Assembly: GCA_946538975.1 (NCBI GenBank)
Contig: CAMNHF010000008.1
Location: forward strand, 1 to 38,632
Length of the DNA: 38,632 nt
From: an uncultured Clostridia bacterium
GTDB taxonomy: Bacteria > Bacillota > Clostridia > Christensenellales > Aristaeellaceae
Direction: 5' to 3'
The position numbers were made by a program, and so were the translations under genes. The notes beneath the pieces are model-generated. The model searched no databases, had not been told where the DNA came from, and saw only the letters and a program-made list of their open reading frames with translations. Numbering within the stretch: position 1 is the first letter of the stretch; each line of letters begins with the position of its first letter. Shown one piece after another: positions 1 to 7,769 of this stretch.

Positions 1-362
1 CGGAGGACTACAGCGGGAGCGGCATCAGGCGGCAGGAGTTCATGCGCGCATGGAACCACAGCCGGAACCATCCGCACCTGTCCGTGGAACAAATGGAAGA
101 GGACGGCTTTGAGATTGAAGACCCGCAGCTGCCTTTGGAAGAAAGCGTGATCGGGCAGCAACAGGTGGAACAGTTCATGGCCACACTGACAGAGAAGGAT
201 AAACAGATTCTGCAGATGCGGATGCAGGGCCGCACGATGCAGGAGATTGCGGACGCAGTGGGCTACAGCACAGCCAGCGCAGTGCACAAGCGCATCGCCC
301 GGATCGCGGAGCAGTTCGAGGCCTTTACCAATCCGCCGCAGGAAGACACCGCACGTCCATAA
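1..362 (+). CDS. Sigma-70 region 4-like HTH protein (5' end missing)
   Basis: The reading frame is open from the window edge (E-D-Y-S-G-S-G-I-R-R at bases 3-32), so the ATG at 42 is probably internal and the true start lies upstream. The visible 119 residues end in a helix-turn-helix like sigma-70 region 4: LTEKDKQILQMRMQGRTMQE, then IADAVGYSTASAVHKRIARI. Small sigma-like proteins of this sort are common accessory genes of Clostridia mobilizable elements and probably regulate the element rather than act as a general sigma factor. It is followed by a terminator at 507-533 and lies on the same strand as the DUF3847-like, relaxase and recombinase genes. No region 2 is visible here; it may lie off the edge. 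The fold call is fairly firm, the regulatory role is inference. Confidence 0.7.
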   Translation, partial: EDYSGSGIRRQEFMRAWNHSRNHPHLSVEQMEEDGFEIEDPQLPLEESVIGQQQVEQFMATLTEKDKQILQMRMQGRTMQEIADAVGYSTASAVHKRIARIAEQFEAFTNPPQEDTARP

Positions 363-506
363 CGGCACTTGTTCAAAAAAGTCTGAAAAAAGTTTTGGAC
401 GCAGGAAAAAAACAGGCGTGCTGATGCCATTGAATTATGAAAGAGGACATGCAATCCAAAAACACTGAGAAGGATTTCAGCCAGACACCATACAGGGAAT
501 CCGATG

Positions 507-533
507 CCACCGGTGAAAACGCCGGTGGTTTTT
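507..533 (+). terminator. Rho-independent terminator after the sigma-like gene
   Basis: A 7-bp stem, CCACCGG (507-513) with CCGGTGG (522-528), encloses an 8-nt loop and is followed directly by five T. It separates the sigma-like gene from the DUF3847-like gene. The rest of 363-593 shows no gene. Confidence 0.75.
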
Positions 534-593
534 GCATGCTCTTACAAAAACCGGCTGGCGCATGGACAGCCGGCATTGAAAGGAGGGAAACAC

Positions 594-941
594 ATGGCCC
601 ACGACTATGAAAGAACGCGGCAGAAGTTGGAGCGTACGGAAGCGCAGCTGCTGAAGGCCATCGAGATGCGGCGGAAACTGGAAGCCCAGTTGAAGGCGCT
701 GCGGGAGAAGGAGGAGATCGACCGGCTGTGCTCCCGCGGGGAGATGTTGGAAATGTATCTGCGGGAACCGCAGCTGCTGACCAACGCGGGGATCGCCATC
801 CTGCTGGAAACTGCGTTCGGCATGGATGCGGTGCAGTCGCAGCTGGCCGAGCTGCTTTCCGCAAAGCACGGACAGAATGCGATGATGGCAGAAGCAGATG
901 ATCCCGAAGCGGATGAAGGCGCCGGCAGCATCATCGGGTAA
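594..941 (+). CDS. DUF3847-like small mobile-element protein (copy 1)
   Basis: A protein of 115 residues. The start at 594 was chosen because AAAGGAGGG lies just upstream (579-587); an upstream in-frame start at 504 has no such site and falls in the terminator. Residues about 5-45 form a charged helix (RTRQKLERTEAQLLKAIEMR and on), followed by a segment with the DUF3847 pattern: R-L-C-S-R-G-E-M-L-E, a loop, then LLTNAGIAILLETAFG. DUF3847 proteins are found next to MobA/MobL relaxases in Clostridia elements and have no established activity; a role as relaxase accessory is inference. The next gene is a diverged second copy of the same family. Confidence 0.65.
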   Translation: MAHDYERTRQKLERTEAQLLKAIEMRRKLEAQLKALREKEEIDRLCSRGEMLEMYLREPQLLTNAGIAILLETAFGMDAVQSQLAELLSAKHGQNAMMAEADDPEADEGAGSIIG

Positions 942-1105
942 CATCTGTTAGCGGATCAGGTAATCATTCCTGATTCGGAACAACGCATCACCGTGAGCGA
1001 ATCACCCCGAACAACATATCATCAACCAGATGCAGGGCACCCTTCCATGCGGGGCAGTCCTGCGTCTTTTCTCTTGTTTCTCACGAGGAGTGACACAACC
1101 ATCCT

Positions 1106-1489
1106 ATGAATCAACGCGACCAACACGACCAGCACAACTGCAACAACACTATTGAACAGGAAGCCACGATCAGGCAGCAGCTTGAGCAGGCCAGGGACCG
1201 GGAACATTTCCTTCATCAACAGCGGCAGATCTTCCTGCACGAGCAGGCTCAGCTTAATCGGAAGAAGCGGAACCATCGGATCTTCACCCGGGGCGGGATG
1301 CTGGAGGCGTTTCTGCAGCGGCCGCTGCTCCTGACGGATGACCAGGTGTACCGGCTGCTGCAGACGGCGTTCAACACGCGGGAGGTGAAGGACATGGAGA
1401 GCCAGTTGCTTTCGGAGGCAGAGCACGATCACTGCAGGGACAAGGCAGAGAACATCGCGGATGACGGCACCATTGACGGATCGGACTGA
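1106..1489 (+). CDS. DUF3847-like small mobile-element protein (copy 2)
   Basis: A protein of 127 residues with a polar N-terminus (residues 1-16 rich in Asn, Gln, His, Asp), a predicted coiled coil at about 17-55, then the family core RKKRNHRIFTRGGMLEAFLQ and LLLTDDQVYRLLQTAF. It shares the layout helix / R-G-x-M-L-E / L-L-T / hydrophobic helix with the preceding gene but is strongly diverged, so this looks like an old duplication or independent capture. GAGGAG at 1084-1089 is a plausible though distant ribosome site. It lies directly upstream of the hairpin-rich oriT region and the relaxase, the usual place for an accessory factor. No enzymatic motif is visible. Confidence 0.65.
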   Translation: MNQRDQHDQHNCNNTIEQEATIRQQLEQARDREHFLHQQRQIFLHEQAQLNRKKRNHRIFTRGGMLEAFLQRPLLLTDDQVYRLLQTAFNTREVKDMESQLLSEAEHDHCRDKAENIADDGTIDGSD

Positions 1490-1514
1490 ACGGTCTGTCT
1501 TTTTTTCTTGTCCC

Positions 1515-1620
1515 TGCACAGGGCGCAATTATCCACCGGTCCCGGTGGAAATTGCGCTCTGCGAGGCTCGCTCCGGCATAGCCTCCGCGTGAGATGAAGT
1601 TTCCACGGAAACTTCATCAT
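1515..1620. other. Predicted oriT of MOBQ (RSF1010-like) type
   Basis: This lies between the second DUF3847-like gene and the relaxase. A long inverted repeat spans 1523-1557 (GCGCAATT-a-TCCACCGG / CCGGTGGA-AATTGCGC). On the minus strand it reads GGTGGATAATTGCGCCCT, close to the RSF1010/R1162 oriT pattern of an inverted repeat followed by GGTAAATGCGCCCT (recalled from knowledge). By analogy the nick would fall after AATTGCG, between 1524 and 1523 on the minus strand, making the relaxase gene enter last. A second palindrome, with 12-bp arms and a 2-nt centre, is at 1593-1618. The plus strand also carries AATTGCGCTCT, so polarity is not certain. Confidence 0.6.
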
Positions 1621-1738
1621 CAGGGGCAGGCCCCTGCGCCGGCAAGCCGGCTACCCCGTGAAAGCGCAGTCCCTTTCGTGACTGCATCATGACACGCATG
1701 CACAACACCATGACACATTACAAGGAAGTGACACGAAC

Positions 1739-3283
1739 ATATCCTGTCCCCATTTCAGTATCAGATACCGGCAGCGGAGCAAGGGCCAGTCCGCTGTGGC
1801 CGGTGCCGCCTACCAGAGCGGTGAGAAGCTGTTCAGCGAGTATGACAGCAAGATAAAGAACTACCGCTACAAAGCCCGTGAGGTGCTGGCGAAGGGAATC
1901 CTCCTGCCGCCGAACGCACCCCGATCCTACGCCGACCGGCAGATCCTGTGGAACGCGGTCGAGGCCGCCGAGAAGCAGTGGAACAGCCAGCTGGCCCGGG
2001 GCATCGTGATCGCCCTGCCGAGGGAGCTTCCGCCGGAACAGTATGAAGAACTGATCCGCGAATACTGCCGGCAGCAGTTTGTCTCCCGAGGCATGATCGC
2101 CGACTATGCCATCCACGACAAGGGCGACGGCAATCCCCATGCCCACATCATGCTGACCCTCCGGGCCATGGACGAGGAAGGCAACTGGCTGCCGAAGAGC
2201 CGCAAAGTATACGCGACCGATGAACGCGGCGAGCGCATCCACCTTCCCTCCGGCGAATGGAAGAGCTACAAGGTGAAGACCACCGACTGGGACGACCACG
2301 GCAACGCAGAGATCTGGCGGTCTGCCTGGGCGGAGATCGTGAATCGTTACCTGGAAAGAAACGGCAGCCCCGAACGGATCGACCTCCGCTCCTACGCCCG
2401 GCAGGGGAAAGAGATCGCGCCCACAGTCCATCTCGGCCCGGCCGTCGCCCACATGGAGAAGAAGGGAAGACGGACACAGATCGGCGATTACAACCGGCAG
2501 GTCATCGCTCACAACAAACAGATGACCCGCCTGAAGGAAGCGCTGGCCGACATCGGCAGCCGCATCGCCGAAGCCGTGGACAAGCTGAAAACGTTCAAGG
2601 CTCTGGAGAAGCAGGCGCCGAGCATCTATGACTACGTATCCCAGTTTATCCGGATGCGGAAGGAAGGCCGTGCGGACTGGCCGAAGGGCGCGAAACAGAA
2701 AGCCGCCGTCAGCGACGCGAAGTTCGCCGCGGATGTGCTGCGGTGGATGACGGAGCATCAGGTGCAGAGTTTGGCAGAGTACAAGGCTTTTGTCGCAGAC
2801 CGGCAGGAGTCATTCAATCGTCTGGCTGCTATTGGGAGGGAAGTCACGAAAACCGAAACGGCCATCAGGCACCTCGCGGCATATGAGAAGCTGCTGCCAA
2901 TTCATCAGCAGAGCAAGCGCGGATTCAAACGCACAAAAGAAAAGTTCGCCGCAGAACACCGGGACGAACTGGCTGCTTTCACAAAAGCATTCCGCTACAT
3001 GAAAGCGAACGGGCTGACTGCCGGTGATATGGAACGACTCGTGCAAGAGAAGAAACGCCTGCTTGCCGAACGGGAGTCGATTCGTAAAGCACTGCTGGCG
3101 GAGGGCATTGATCCGGAATTCATCGGAAGGATCAATTACTGCATCCGGACCGTGAGGGAGTCCGGCGAGACCATGGAACAGCCGGAGCGTGCGCAGCAAC
3201 AGATTCGTGAGCCGTTGGACAAAGAACATGGGCGAACGAAAGAAGCGAAGCCCCGGAGGAGAGATCAGCCGGATGTACGATAG
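1739..3283 (+). CDS. MobA/MobL family relaxase (TnpZ-like), probable ATA start
   Basis: A relaxase of the MOBQ class, which nicks oriT and pilots the strand in conjugative mobilization. No ATG, GTG or TTG is available at the conserved N-terminus: the family opening M-S-C-P-H-F-S-I is encoded from an ATA at 1739, with AAGGAAG at 1722-1728 placed correctly for it. The only usual start, GTG 1796, would remove the first 19 residues. From 1739 the product is 514 residues. Visible motifs: Q-R-S-K-G-Q-S-A-V-A at 12-21, the candidate catalytic Tyr25 in AAYQSGEKL, the metal-binding His pair in NPHAHIM at 132-138, and a helical C-terminal half. It is followed by the palindrome array, TnpW-like and recombinase genes. 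If ATA is not used, an inactive truncated form is the alternative. Confidence 0.85.
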   Translation: MSCPHFSIRYRQRSKGQSAVAGAAYQSGEKLFSEYDSKIKNYRYKAREVLAKGILLPPNAPRSYADRQILWNAVEAAEKQWNSQLARGIVIALPRELPPEQYEELIREYCRQQFVSRGMIADYAIHDKGDGNPHAHIMLTLRAMDEEGNWLPKSRKVYATDERGERIHLPSGEWKSYKVKTTDWDDHGNAEIWRSAWAEIVNRYLERNGSPERIDLRSYARQGKEIAPTVHLGPAVAHMEKKGRRTQIGDYNRQVIAHNKQMTRLKEALADIGSRIAEAVDKLKTFKALEKQAPSIYDYVSQFIRMRKEGRADWPKGAKQKAAVSDAKFAADVLRWMTEHQVQSLAEYKAFVADRQESFNRLAAIGREVTKTETAIRHLAAYEKLLPIHQQSKRGFKRTKEKFAAEHRDELAAFTKAFRYMKANGLTAGDMERLVQEKKRLLAERESIRKALLAEGIDPEFIGRINYCIRTVRESGETMEQPERAQQQIREPLDKEHGRTKEAKPRRRDQPDVR

Positions 3284-3354
3284 ATCAGATCAGATATATC
3301 CGTATTTGATTCATTCTGTATTTTATCTATCTGTATTTAATTGCATGCGATTTT

Positions 3355-3424
3355 CCTACGTAGGTTTTCCCAATGTTGGAAAACCCTACATAGGATTATC
3401 CAACATTGGAAAACCGCATACAGG
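3355..3424. repeat. Array of palindromic 10-bp boxes at exact 15-bp spacing
   Basis: Four boxes start at 3355, 3370, 3385 and 3400: CCTACGTAGG, CCAATGTTGG, CCTACATAGG, CCAACATTGG. All fit CCNAYRTNGG, boxes 2 and 4 are exact reverse complements, and spacers are 5 nt. A decayed fifth unit (CGCATACAGG) falls in phase at 3415. The array occupies the relaxase-TnpW gap just before the TnpW ribosome site. Operator array or iteron-like protein-binding site are the likely roles; neither is proven. AT-rich sequence with a repeated TCTGTATTT precedes it (3310-3340). Confidence 0.85.
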
Positions 3425-3466
3425 CGAAACACATCGCCCCTTACACGAAAAAGGAGAACTGCCAAC

Positions 3467-3748
3467 ATGTCAAAGCACTACACCCTGAACGAACTCGACC
3501 AGATCACCACAACCAACCTCTCCGCCTGCTGGCTCCCGGAGCTGACAGTCCGGGAAGTCATCCACGGCACCACCTACATTGTCACCGGCAGCTATGAGGG
3601 TCACGAGCTCTTCACCCGAAAGCTGGAACGGATCATGACGAAAGAATTTACAAGTGATACAACTGAATTGAACGAAAACGACGCAAGCCACACTGCAAAC
3701 AGCACCAACCCGGAGGAAGAAGATCATGACAGAAATCCAGAACTGTGA
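3467..3748 (+). CDS. TnpW-like transposon-encoded protein
   Basis: A protein of 93 residues. The start follows AAAAAGGAG (3447-3455). The central segment VREVIHGTTYIVTGSYEGHE followed by LFTRKLERIM matches the TnpW domain pattern (basic residue, G-T-T-Y-x-V, then K-L-x-R-x-[IM]) known from Tn4451-type elements, where it sits beside the relaxase and recombinase as here. The molecular role of TnpW is not established. The last 30 residues are polar and acidic with no visible fold. Its 3' end overlaps a possible alternative start of the recombinase at 3726, suggesting translational coupling. The family call rests on pattern plus context. Confidence 0.7.
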   Translation: MSKHYTLNELDQITTTNLSACWLPELTVREVIHGTTYIVTGSYEGHELFTRKLERIMTKEFTSDTTELNENDASHTANSTNPEEEDHDRNPEL

Positions 3749-3809
3749 TATACTGAACCCGACCAATCCAGTTTCGACAGATGCCCCGGCAGAAAAGGAG
3801 GAAGACACC

Positions 3810-5444
3810 ATGTCAGGGGCAAAGATCACAGCACTCTACTGCAGGCTTTCCCAGGAGGATGAACGTCTCGGGGAATCCCTGTCCATCGAACATCAGAAAG
3901 AGATTCTGCTGCAGTACGCCAGGGAGCATCGCTTCCCCAATCCCACCTTCTTCGTGGACGACGGCTACAGCGGCACCAACTTCGACCGGCCCGGCTTCCA
4001 GAAGATGCTGGCGGAGATCGAGGCGGGCCGTGTGGGCATCCTGCTCACGAAAGACCTCTCCCGCCTGGGGCGCAACTCGGCCATGGTCGGCCTGTACACG
4101 ACCTATACCTTCCCGCAGAACGGCGTCCGGTACATTGCCATCAACGACGGCTTCGACACGTCGGATCAGTTCAGCCTGAACAACGACATGGCCGGGATCC
4201 GCAACTGGTTCAACGAGTTCTTCGCCCGCGATACCAGCCGGAAGATCCGGGCCGTCAACAAGGCCAAAGGCGAACGGGGCGTTCCACTGACCGTGAACGC
4301 GCCCTACGGATACATGAAGGACCCGGCTGATCCGAAGCACTGGATCGTAGACCCGGAGGCTGCGGCTATTGTGAAGCGGATCTTCAGCATGTGCATGGAG
4401 GGCCGGGGGCCGAGCCAGATCGCGACCCAGCTGACGAACGAGCGCGTCCTGAACCCCTCCGCCTACAAGTGCCGAAAGGGAACTCCCGGATCGGGAAGGC
4501 AGCCGGAAGATCCATATTGCTGGAGCAGCGGCACGGTGGTGCGGATTCTGGAGCGGCGGGAATACACCGGCTGCACCGTGAACTTCCGCACCTATACCAA
4601 TTCCATCTGGGACAGAAAGCAGCGGAGAAATCCTCCGGAGAAGCAGCTGGTGTTCCCGGACACGCACGAGGCAATCATCGAGGAGGACGTGTTCGAGCGG
4701 GTACAGGCAATCCGGCAGAAGCGCCACAGGCGGACGAAGACGGGCATCAGCACGATGTTTTCCGGGCTGGTGTACTGCGCGGACTGCGGCGCACGGATGC
4801 ACTACAACGCCAAGGGAAACGGACGGGAGGACCAGGCGTTCTTTGAGTGCAGCACCTACCACAAGCGCAAGGGCGACTGCAGCGGACATTACATCCGCGA
4901 AGCCGTGCTCAGTCAGATGGTTCTGAAGCACATTCAGGCCGTGACTGGCTTCATCCTCTTCCACGAAAACCACTTCCGGCGGGTGATGCATGAGCAGCAC
5001 GAAGCCCGTAGCCAGGAAGAGATCCGGAGCCTGCGGAAGCAACTGGAACGTGCCGAAAAGCGGATTGCCGAGCTGAAGCGGCTGTTCATGAAGACCTACG
5101 AGGACAACGCCGCCGGCCGGTTAAATGATGAGCGCTACGAGATGCTCAGCACCGCCTACGAGACCGAGCAGAAACAGCTGGAAGTGGAAGTCATGCGGAT
5201 CGGGGAAACGATCTCCAGGCAGGAGCAGCAGGCCGAGTCCCTGGAGCAGTTCATCCGGCGGATCAAGAGCCGCGCGATGGAAATCGACCATCTGGACGGC
5301 ACGATCCTGCACGAACTGATTGAGCGGATCGAGGTCGGCGCGCCCGACAAGAGCAGCGGCCGCCGGGTACAGCACATCCACATCAGGTACGCCGGTGTCG
5401 GCTTCATCCCGATCCACGAGCTGACGGAAAGAGAAACGGCGTGA
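3810..5444 (+). CDS. Large serine recombinase (TnpX-like) of the mobile element
   Basis: A site-specific integrase/excisionase of 544 residues that would cut and rejoin the element ends through a Ser-DNA link. The N-terminal resolvase domain has ALYCRLSQEDE with nucleophile Ser14, then DGYSGTNFDRPGF and LTKDLSRLGRN. A Recombinase domain follows (about 165-300, APYGY). A zinc ribbon has C-A-D-C near 320-326 and later Cys in FECSTYHKRKGDC. A coiled coil spans about 390-470. ATG 3810 was chosen because AAAAGGAGG (3793-3801) precedes it and the conserved fold begins directly after it. ATG 3726 also has GGAGG at 3712-3716 and would add 28 residues of low-complexity leader. The full-length frame suggests activity. 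The element end is expected shortly downstream. Confidence 0.93.
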   Translation: MSGAKITALYCRLSQEDERLGESLSIEHQKEILLQYAREHRFPNPTFFVDDGYSGTNFDRPGFQKMLAEIEAGRVGILLTKDLSRLGRNSAMVGLYTTYTFPQNGVRYIAINDGFDTSDQFSLNNDMAGIRNWFNEFFARDTSRKIRAVNKAKGERGVPLTVNAPYGYMKDPADPKHWIVDPEAAAIVKRIFSMCMEGRGPSQIATQLTNERVLNPSAYKCRKGTPGSGRQPEDPYCWSSGTVVRILERREYTGCTVNFRTYTNSIWDRKQRRNPPEKQLVFPDTHEAIIEEDVFERVQAIRQKRHRRTKTGISTMFSGLVYCADCGARMHYNAKGNGREDQAFFECSTYHKRKGDCSGHYIREAVLSQMVLKHIQAVTGFILFHENHFRRVMHEQHEARSQEEIRSLRKQLERAEKRIAELKRLFMKTYEDNAAGRLNDERYEMLSTAYETEQKQLEVEVMRIGETISRQEQQAESLEQFIRRIKSRAMEIDHLDGTILHELIERIEVGAPDKSSGRRVQHIHIRYAGVGFIPIHELTERETA

Positions 5445-5534
5445 CCGCGATCGCGCCGAAAGCCTTGTGAACACTGGGTTTTCGAGAGAAACAAGGGCTG
5501 ATTTTGGAATAATACTTGCTTATGTATATCGTAC

Positions 5535-5612
5535 ATTCCGAAAAGGCCGTTTTGGGGCAGGAGTGATCTTTCACGATGCATGTGAAATCCGACACGTTCA
5601 TGCGCATCCTGC
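5535..5612 (+). repeat. Half copy of the dispersed intergenic repeat next to the mobile element
   Basis: From ATTCCGAAAAGGCCG onward this matches the 3' half of the repeat copy at 13907-14040, including the shared downstream strings GATGCATGTG and CGTTCATGCGC. The GC-rich hairpin that precedes this half in every other copy is absent; instead there is AT-rich sequence following the recombinase gene. The right boundary of the element is therefore probably close to 5534. Nothing else is recognised in 5445-5534. Confidence 0.6.
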
Positions 5613-5677
5613 AGTGCGGTCCGACCAGCAGCAATTTCCTGCGGTGCAGGCGGCCGCGCAGGCCCTCCCCCGCCATC

Positions 5678-5706
5678 TTGCTTTCCCTGCTGTTTTCCTG
5701 TATAAT
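5678..5706 (+). promoter_or_regulatory. Sigma-A promoter for the secreted protein-gluQ-mnmE operon
   Basis: TTGCTT (5678-5683), a 17-bp spacer and TATAAT (5701-5706), 33 bp before the start codon at 5739. Confidence 0.75.
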
Positions 5707-5738
5707 ACAGCTGTTCTCATCCGAGGAGGGGAAAGCGT

Positions 5739-7769
5739 ATGAAAAAATGCATCTTTCTGCTGACGCTGATGCTGGCGCTGGCTGCCTTGAGCCGGGCGGC
5801 GGCGGATCTGCCCGTGCTGGTCAGTGACGGCCGGCCCGTCGGCACCCTGTTTTGCTATTCCACCATTGAGGACGGCAGCCTGTTCGTCGGCGGCGGAGAC
5901 GTGCGCACGGACCAGCTGCCCACCGTGCGCGCCGGCGGAAAGGAGCTGACGGTGCTGCTCTGCAACCGCCAGCCGGACACCGGGCTGGTGCTCCTGGTCA
6001 CCGAGCCTGCCGGGGACACCGCCGCTGCTGAGGTGCTGCCGCAGGCCGCCGCGGGCGATCTCGTGCGCGTCACAGGCCTGGACGCCAACGGCAGCGAGTG
6101 CTCCGCCGAGGTCACCGCCGCGGCCCCGGTCACCATCGGTGACTGGCAGGGCTTCACCGTCAGCGCCGTCCCCGGCCTGCTGCCCGGCGCGGTGGTCACG
6201 GACGCCCAGGGACGGGTGGCCGCCGTCATCTCCGCCGCCTGGTCGGAGAATCCGGGCCGCTATCTGGCCTGGGCGCCGCAGGGGATCGTCGAAGCCTTCG
6301 TGCGGCAAGAGGGCGGCAGCGTCGGCTTTGAGGACATCACCGCGCCAGCGGCCGCCTTCACCCTCAGCGCGGAGGACGGCGTGCTGCACCTCCATCTGGA
6401 CGGCGAGGATCCGGGCGACCTGTACATGATCGTCGCCGATCTGGCGAACTACTACGAATCCCGCGTGAACATCCGCAACGGGGACTTTGCCGCGCAGTAT
6501 CCGGTGACCCCCGGCGCGACCTACGCCTGCTACCTGCGCCACAGGGACGACCCTGAAATGACCGAGGCGGACTTCGCGAATCCCGACAGCCTCTGGACAG
6601 CGCCCGCGGCCGGCGTCTTCACCGCCTATGATTACGCGGAGAAGGACGTCTGGGTCACCGCCGCCGCGCCGGACGCCGCCTTTGCGGACACCGAGCCGGT
6701 TCCCGACAGCGGCGCGCCCACGGTGTACGCCATCGAGGACGGGACGGTGAAGGTCTGGGTTCAGGCCACCTCCACCTATTCCGTCGTGGAGGAAGCCAGT
6801 GTGAACACCGTGTTCGTCCTCACCTCCCCCGCGGGCTGCCATTACAACGCCCTGGGCACCTTCACCTTCATGCCCTCCCTGGCCGGCGGCGACAGCTGGC
6901 ACCTGGACATCACCTCGCTGTTCGAGGATGCGCTGGCCTTCGACGATCTGGAGCCCGGCGCGTGGAACCTCTCCTGGTATTTCGAGGGAGAGAAGGCCGG
7001 CAGCGCGGACTTCACCATGGAGCCGGGCGAGGCGGACAGCAGCGCCAAGGTGGCCCGCGTCGGCGTGCCGCTGCGGCACTTCACCGCGAAGGCCATGGGC
7101 GACGGCCGCGTCATGCTCGACTATTCGGAATGGGCGCTGCCCGAGGGGCTCAGCGGCAGCGCGTACTGGGATGTCACCGCCGGCTACGGCTGGAATCAGC
7201 AGCTGGTCAGCTACCGCATCGAGCCGGAGCGCTTCAGCGGCTATCTGCCCTCGATCCCCGGCGAGCGCATGATGATCTGGGTGACCCTGATGGAGCCGGA
7301 TACCATCGCCCCCCTCTGCACCGAAAGCAACGGCGTCACCATCAACGTGCCCAGCGCCAATAAGCTGACCCGCTTCGGCTACCGCGAGGAGGACGTGTGG
7401 GTCACGATGACCGGCGGCACCTATGAGGCCACGGAGCAGATCCCCGCGCAGCCCGTCACCCTCAGCGGCCTGCAGGCGGGGCAGCACCTCTATCTGCAGA
7501 TCACCTCCCTGTACGAGACGCCCGTGGACGTTGAGGACGTGCTGATCTACGTCATCACCGATCCCCAGGGCTTCTCCCTGCCGGAGATGACCGGCTACCT
7601 CTACATGGGCGGCCTGAACCCGGACGTCTGGAACATGGACATCACCGAGGACTTCCAGTACATGCTGGAAAATACCATGCAGCACGGCAGCGCCGTCGGC
7701 ACCTGGCACATCCGCTGGTACTACGGCGGCGAGCTGGCGGGCGAGGTGGACTTTGACGTCGGCATCTGA
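5739..7769 (+). CDS. Secreted protein with a degenerate protease-like N-domain and duplicated C-terminal module
   Basis: A protein of 676 residues starting after GAGGAGGGG, with a signal peptide (residues 1-21, K-K-C then a Leu/Ala core). Residues about 22-195 have the spacing of a chymotrypsin-fold domain, but the usual G-x-S-G-G-P-V is replaced by LLPGAVVTDAQGRVAAVI, so it would lack the catalytic Ser; this fold call is tentative. The rest contains two related modules of about 150 residues, both starting with D-V-W-V-T and ending with S/N-W-H/N-x-D-I-T ... W-x-x-x-W-Y-x-x-G-E-x-A-G. No cell-wall sorting motif is seen. Its last 17 bases overlap gluQ, so it is co-transcribed with tRNA-modification genes, an odd pairing. 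Function unknown. Confidence 0.75.
   Translation: MKKCIFLLTLMLALAALSRAAADLPVLVSDGRPVGTLFCYSTIEDGSLFVGGGDVRTDQLPTVRAGGKELTVLLCNRQPDTGLVLLVTEPAGDTAAAEVLPQAAAGDLVRVTGLDANGSECSAEVTAAAPVTIGDWQGFTVSAVPGLLPGAVVTDAQGRVAAVISAAWSENPGRYLAWAPQGIVEAFVRQEGGSVGFEDITAPAAAFTLSAEDGVLHLHLDGEDPGDLYMIVADLANYYESRVNIRNGDFAAQYPVTPGATYACYLRHRDDPEMTEADFANPDSLWTAPAAGVFTAYDYAEKDVWVTAAAPDAAFADTEPVPDSGAPTVYAIEDGTVKVWVQATSTYSVVEEASVNTVFVLTSPAGCHYNALGTFTFMPSLAGGDSWHLDITSLFEDALAFDDLEPGAWNLSWYFEGEKAGSADFTMEPGEADSSAKVARVGVPLRHFTAKAMGDGRVMLDYSEWALPEGLSGSAYWDVTAGYGWNQQLVSYRIEPERFSGYLPSIPGERMMIWVTLMEPDTIAPLCTESNGVTINVPSANKLTRFGYREEDVWVTMTGGTYEATEQIPAQPVTLSGLQAGQHLYLQITSLYETPVDVEDVLIYVITDPQGFSLPEMTGYLYMGGLNPDVWNMDITEDFQYMLENTMQHGSAVGTWHIRWYYGGELAGEVDFDVGI

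Noticed and set aside
42-362. Complete small gene starting at ATG 42
   Set aside because: The frame is open to the window edge with sensible protein sequence before the ATG, and no ribosome site precedes 42.
3355-3424. CRISPR-like array
   Set aside because: Repeats are 10 bp with 5-nt spacers, far too short, and no cas genes are present.
3189-3488. Small open frame across the palindrome array with five-residue repeats
   Set aside because: Its ATG lies inside the relaxase gene without a ribosome site, and the frame runs into the TnpW start region. The repeat period simply mirrors the 15-bp DNA array; coding cannot be excluded but is not supported.
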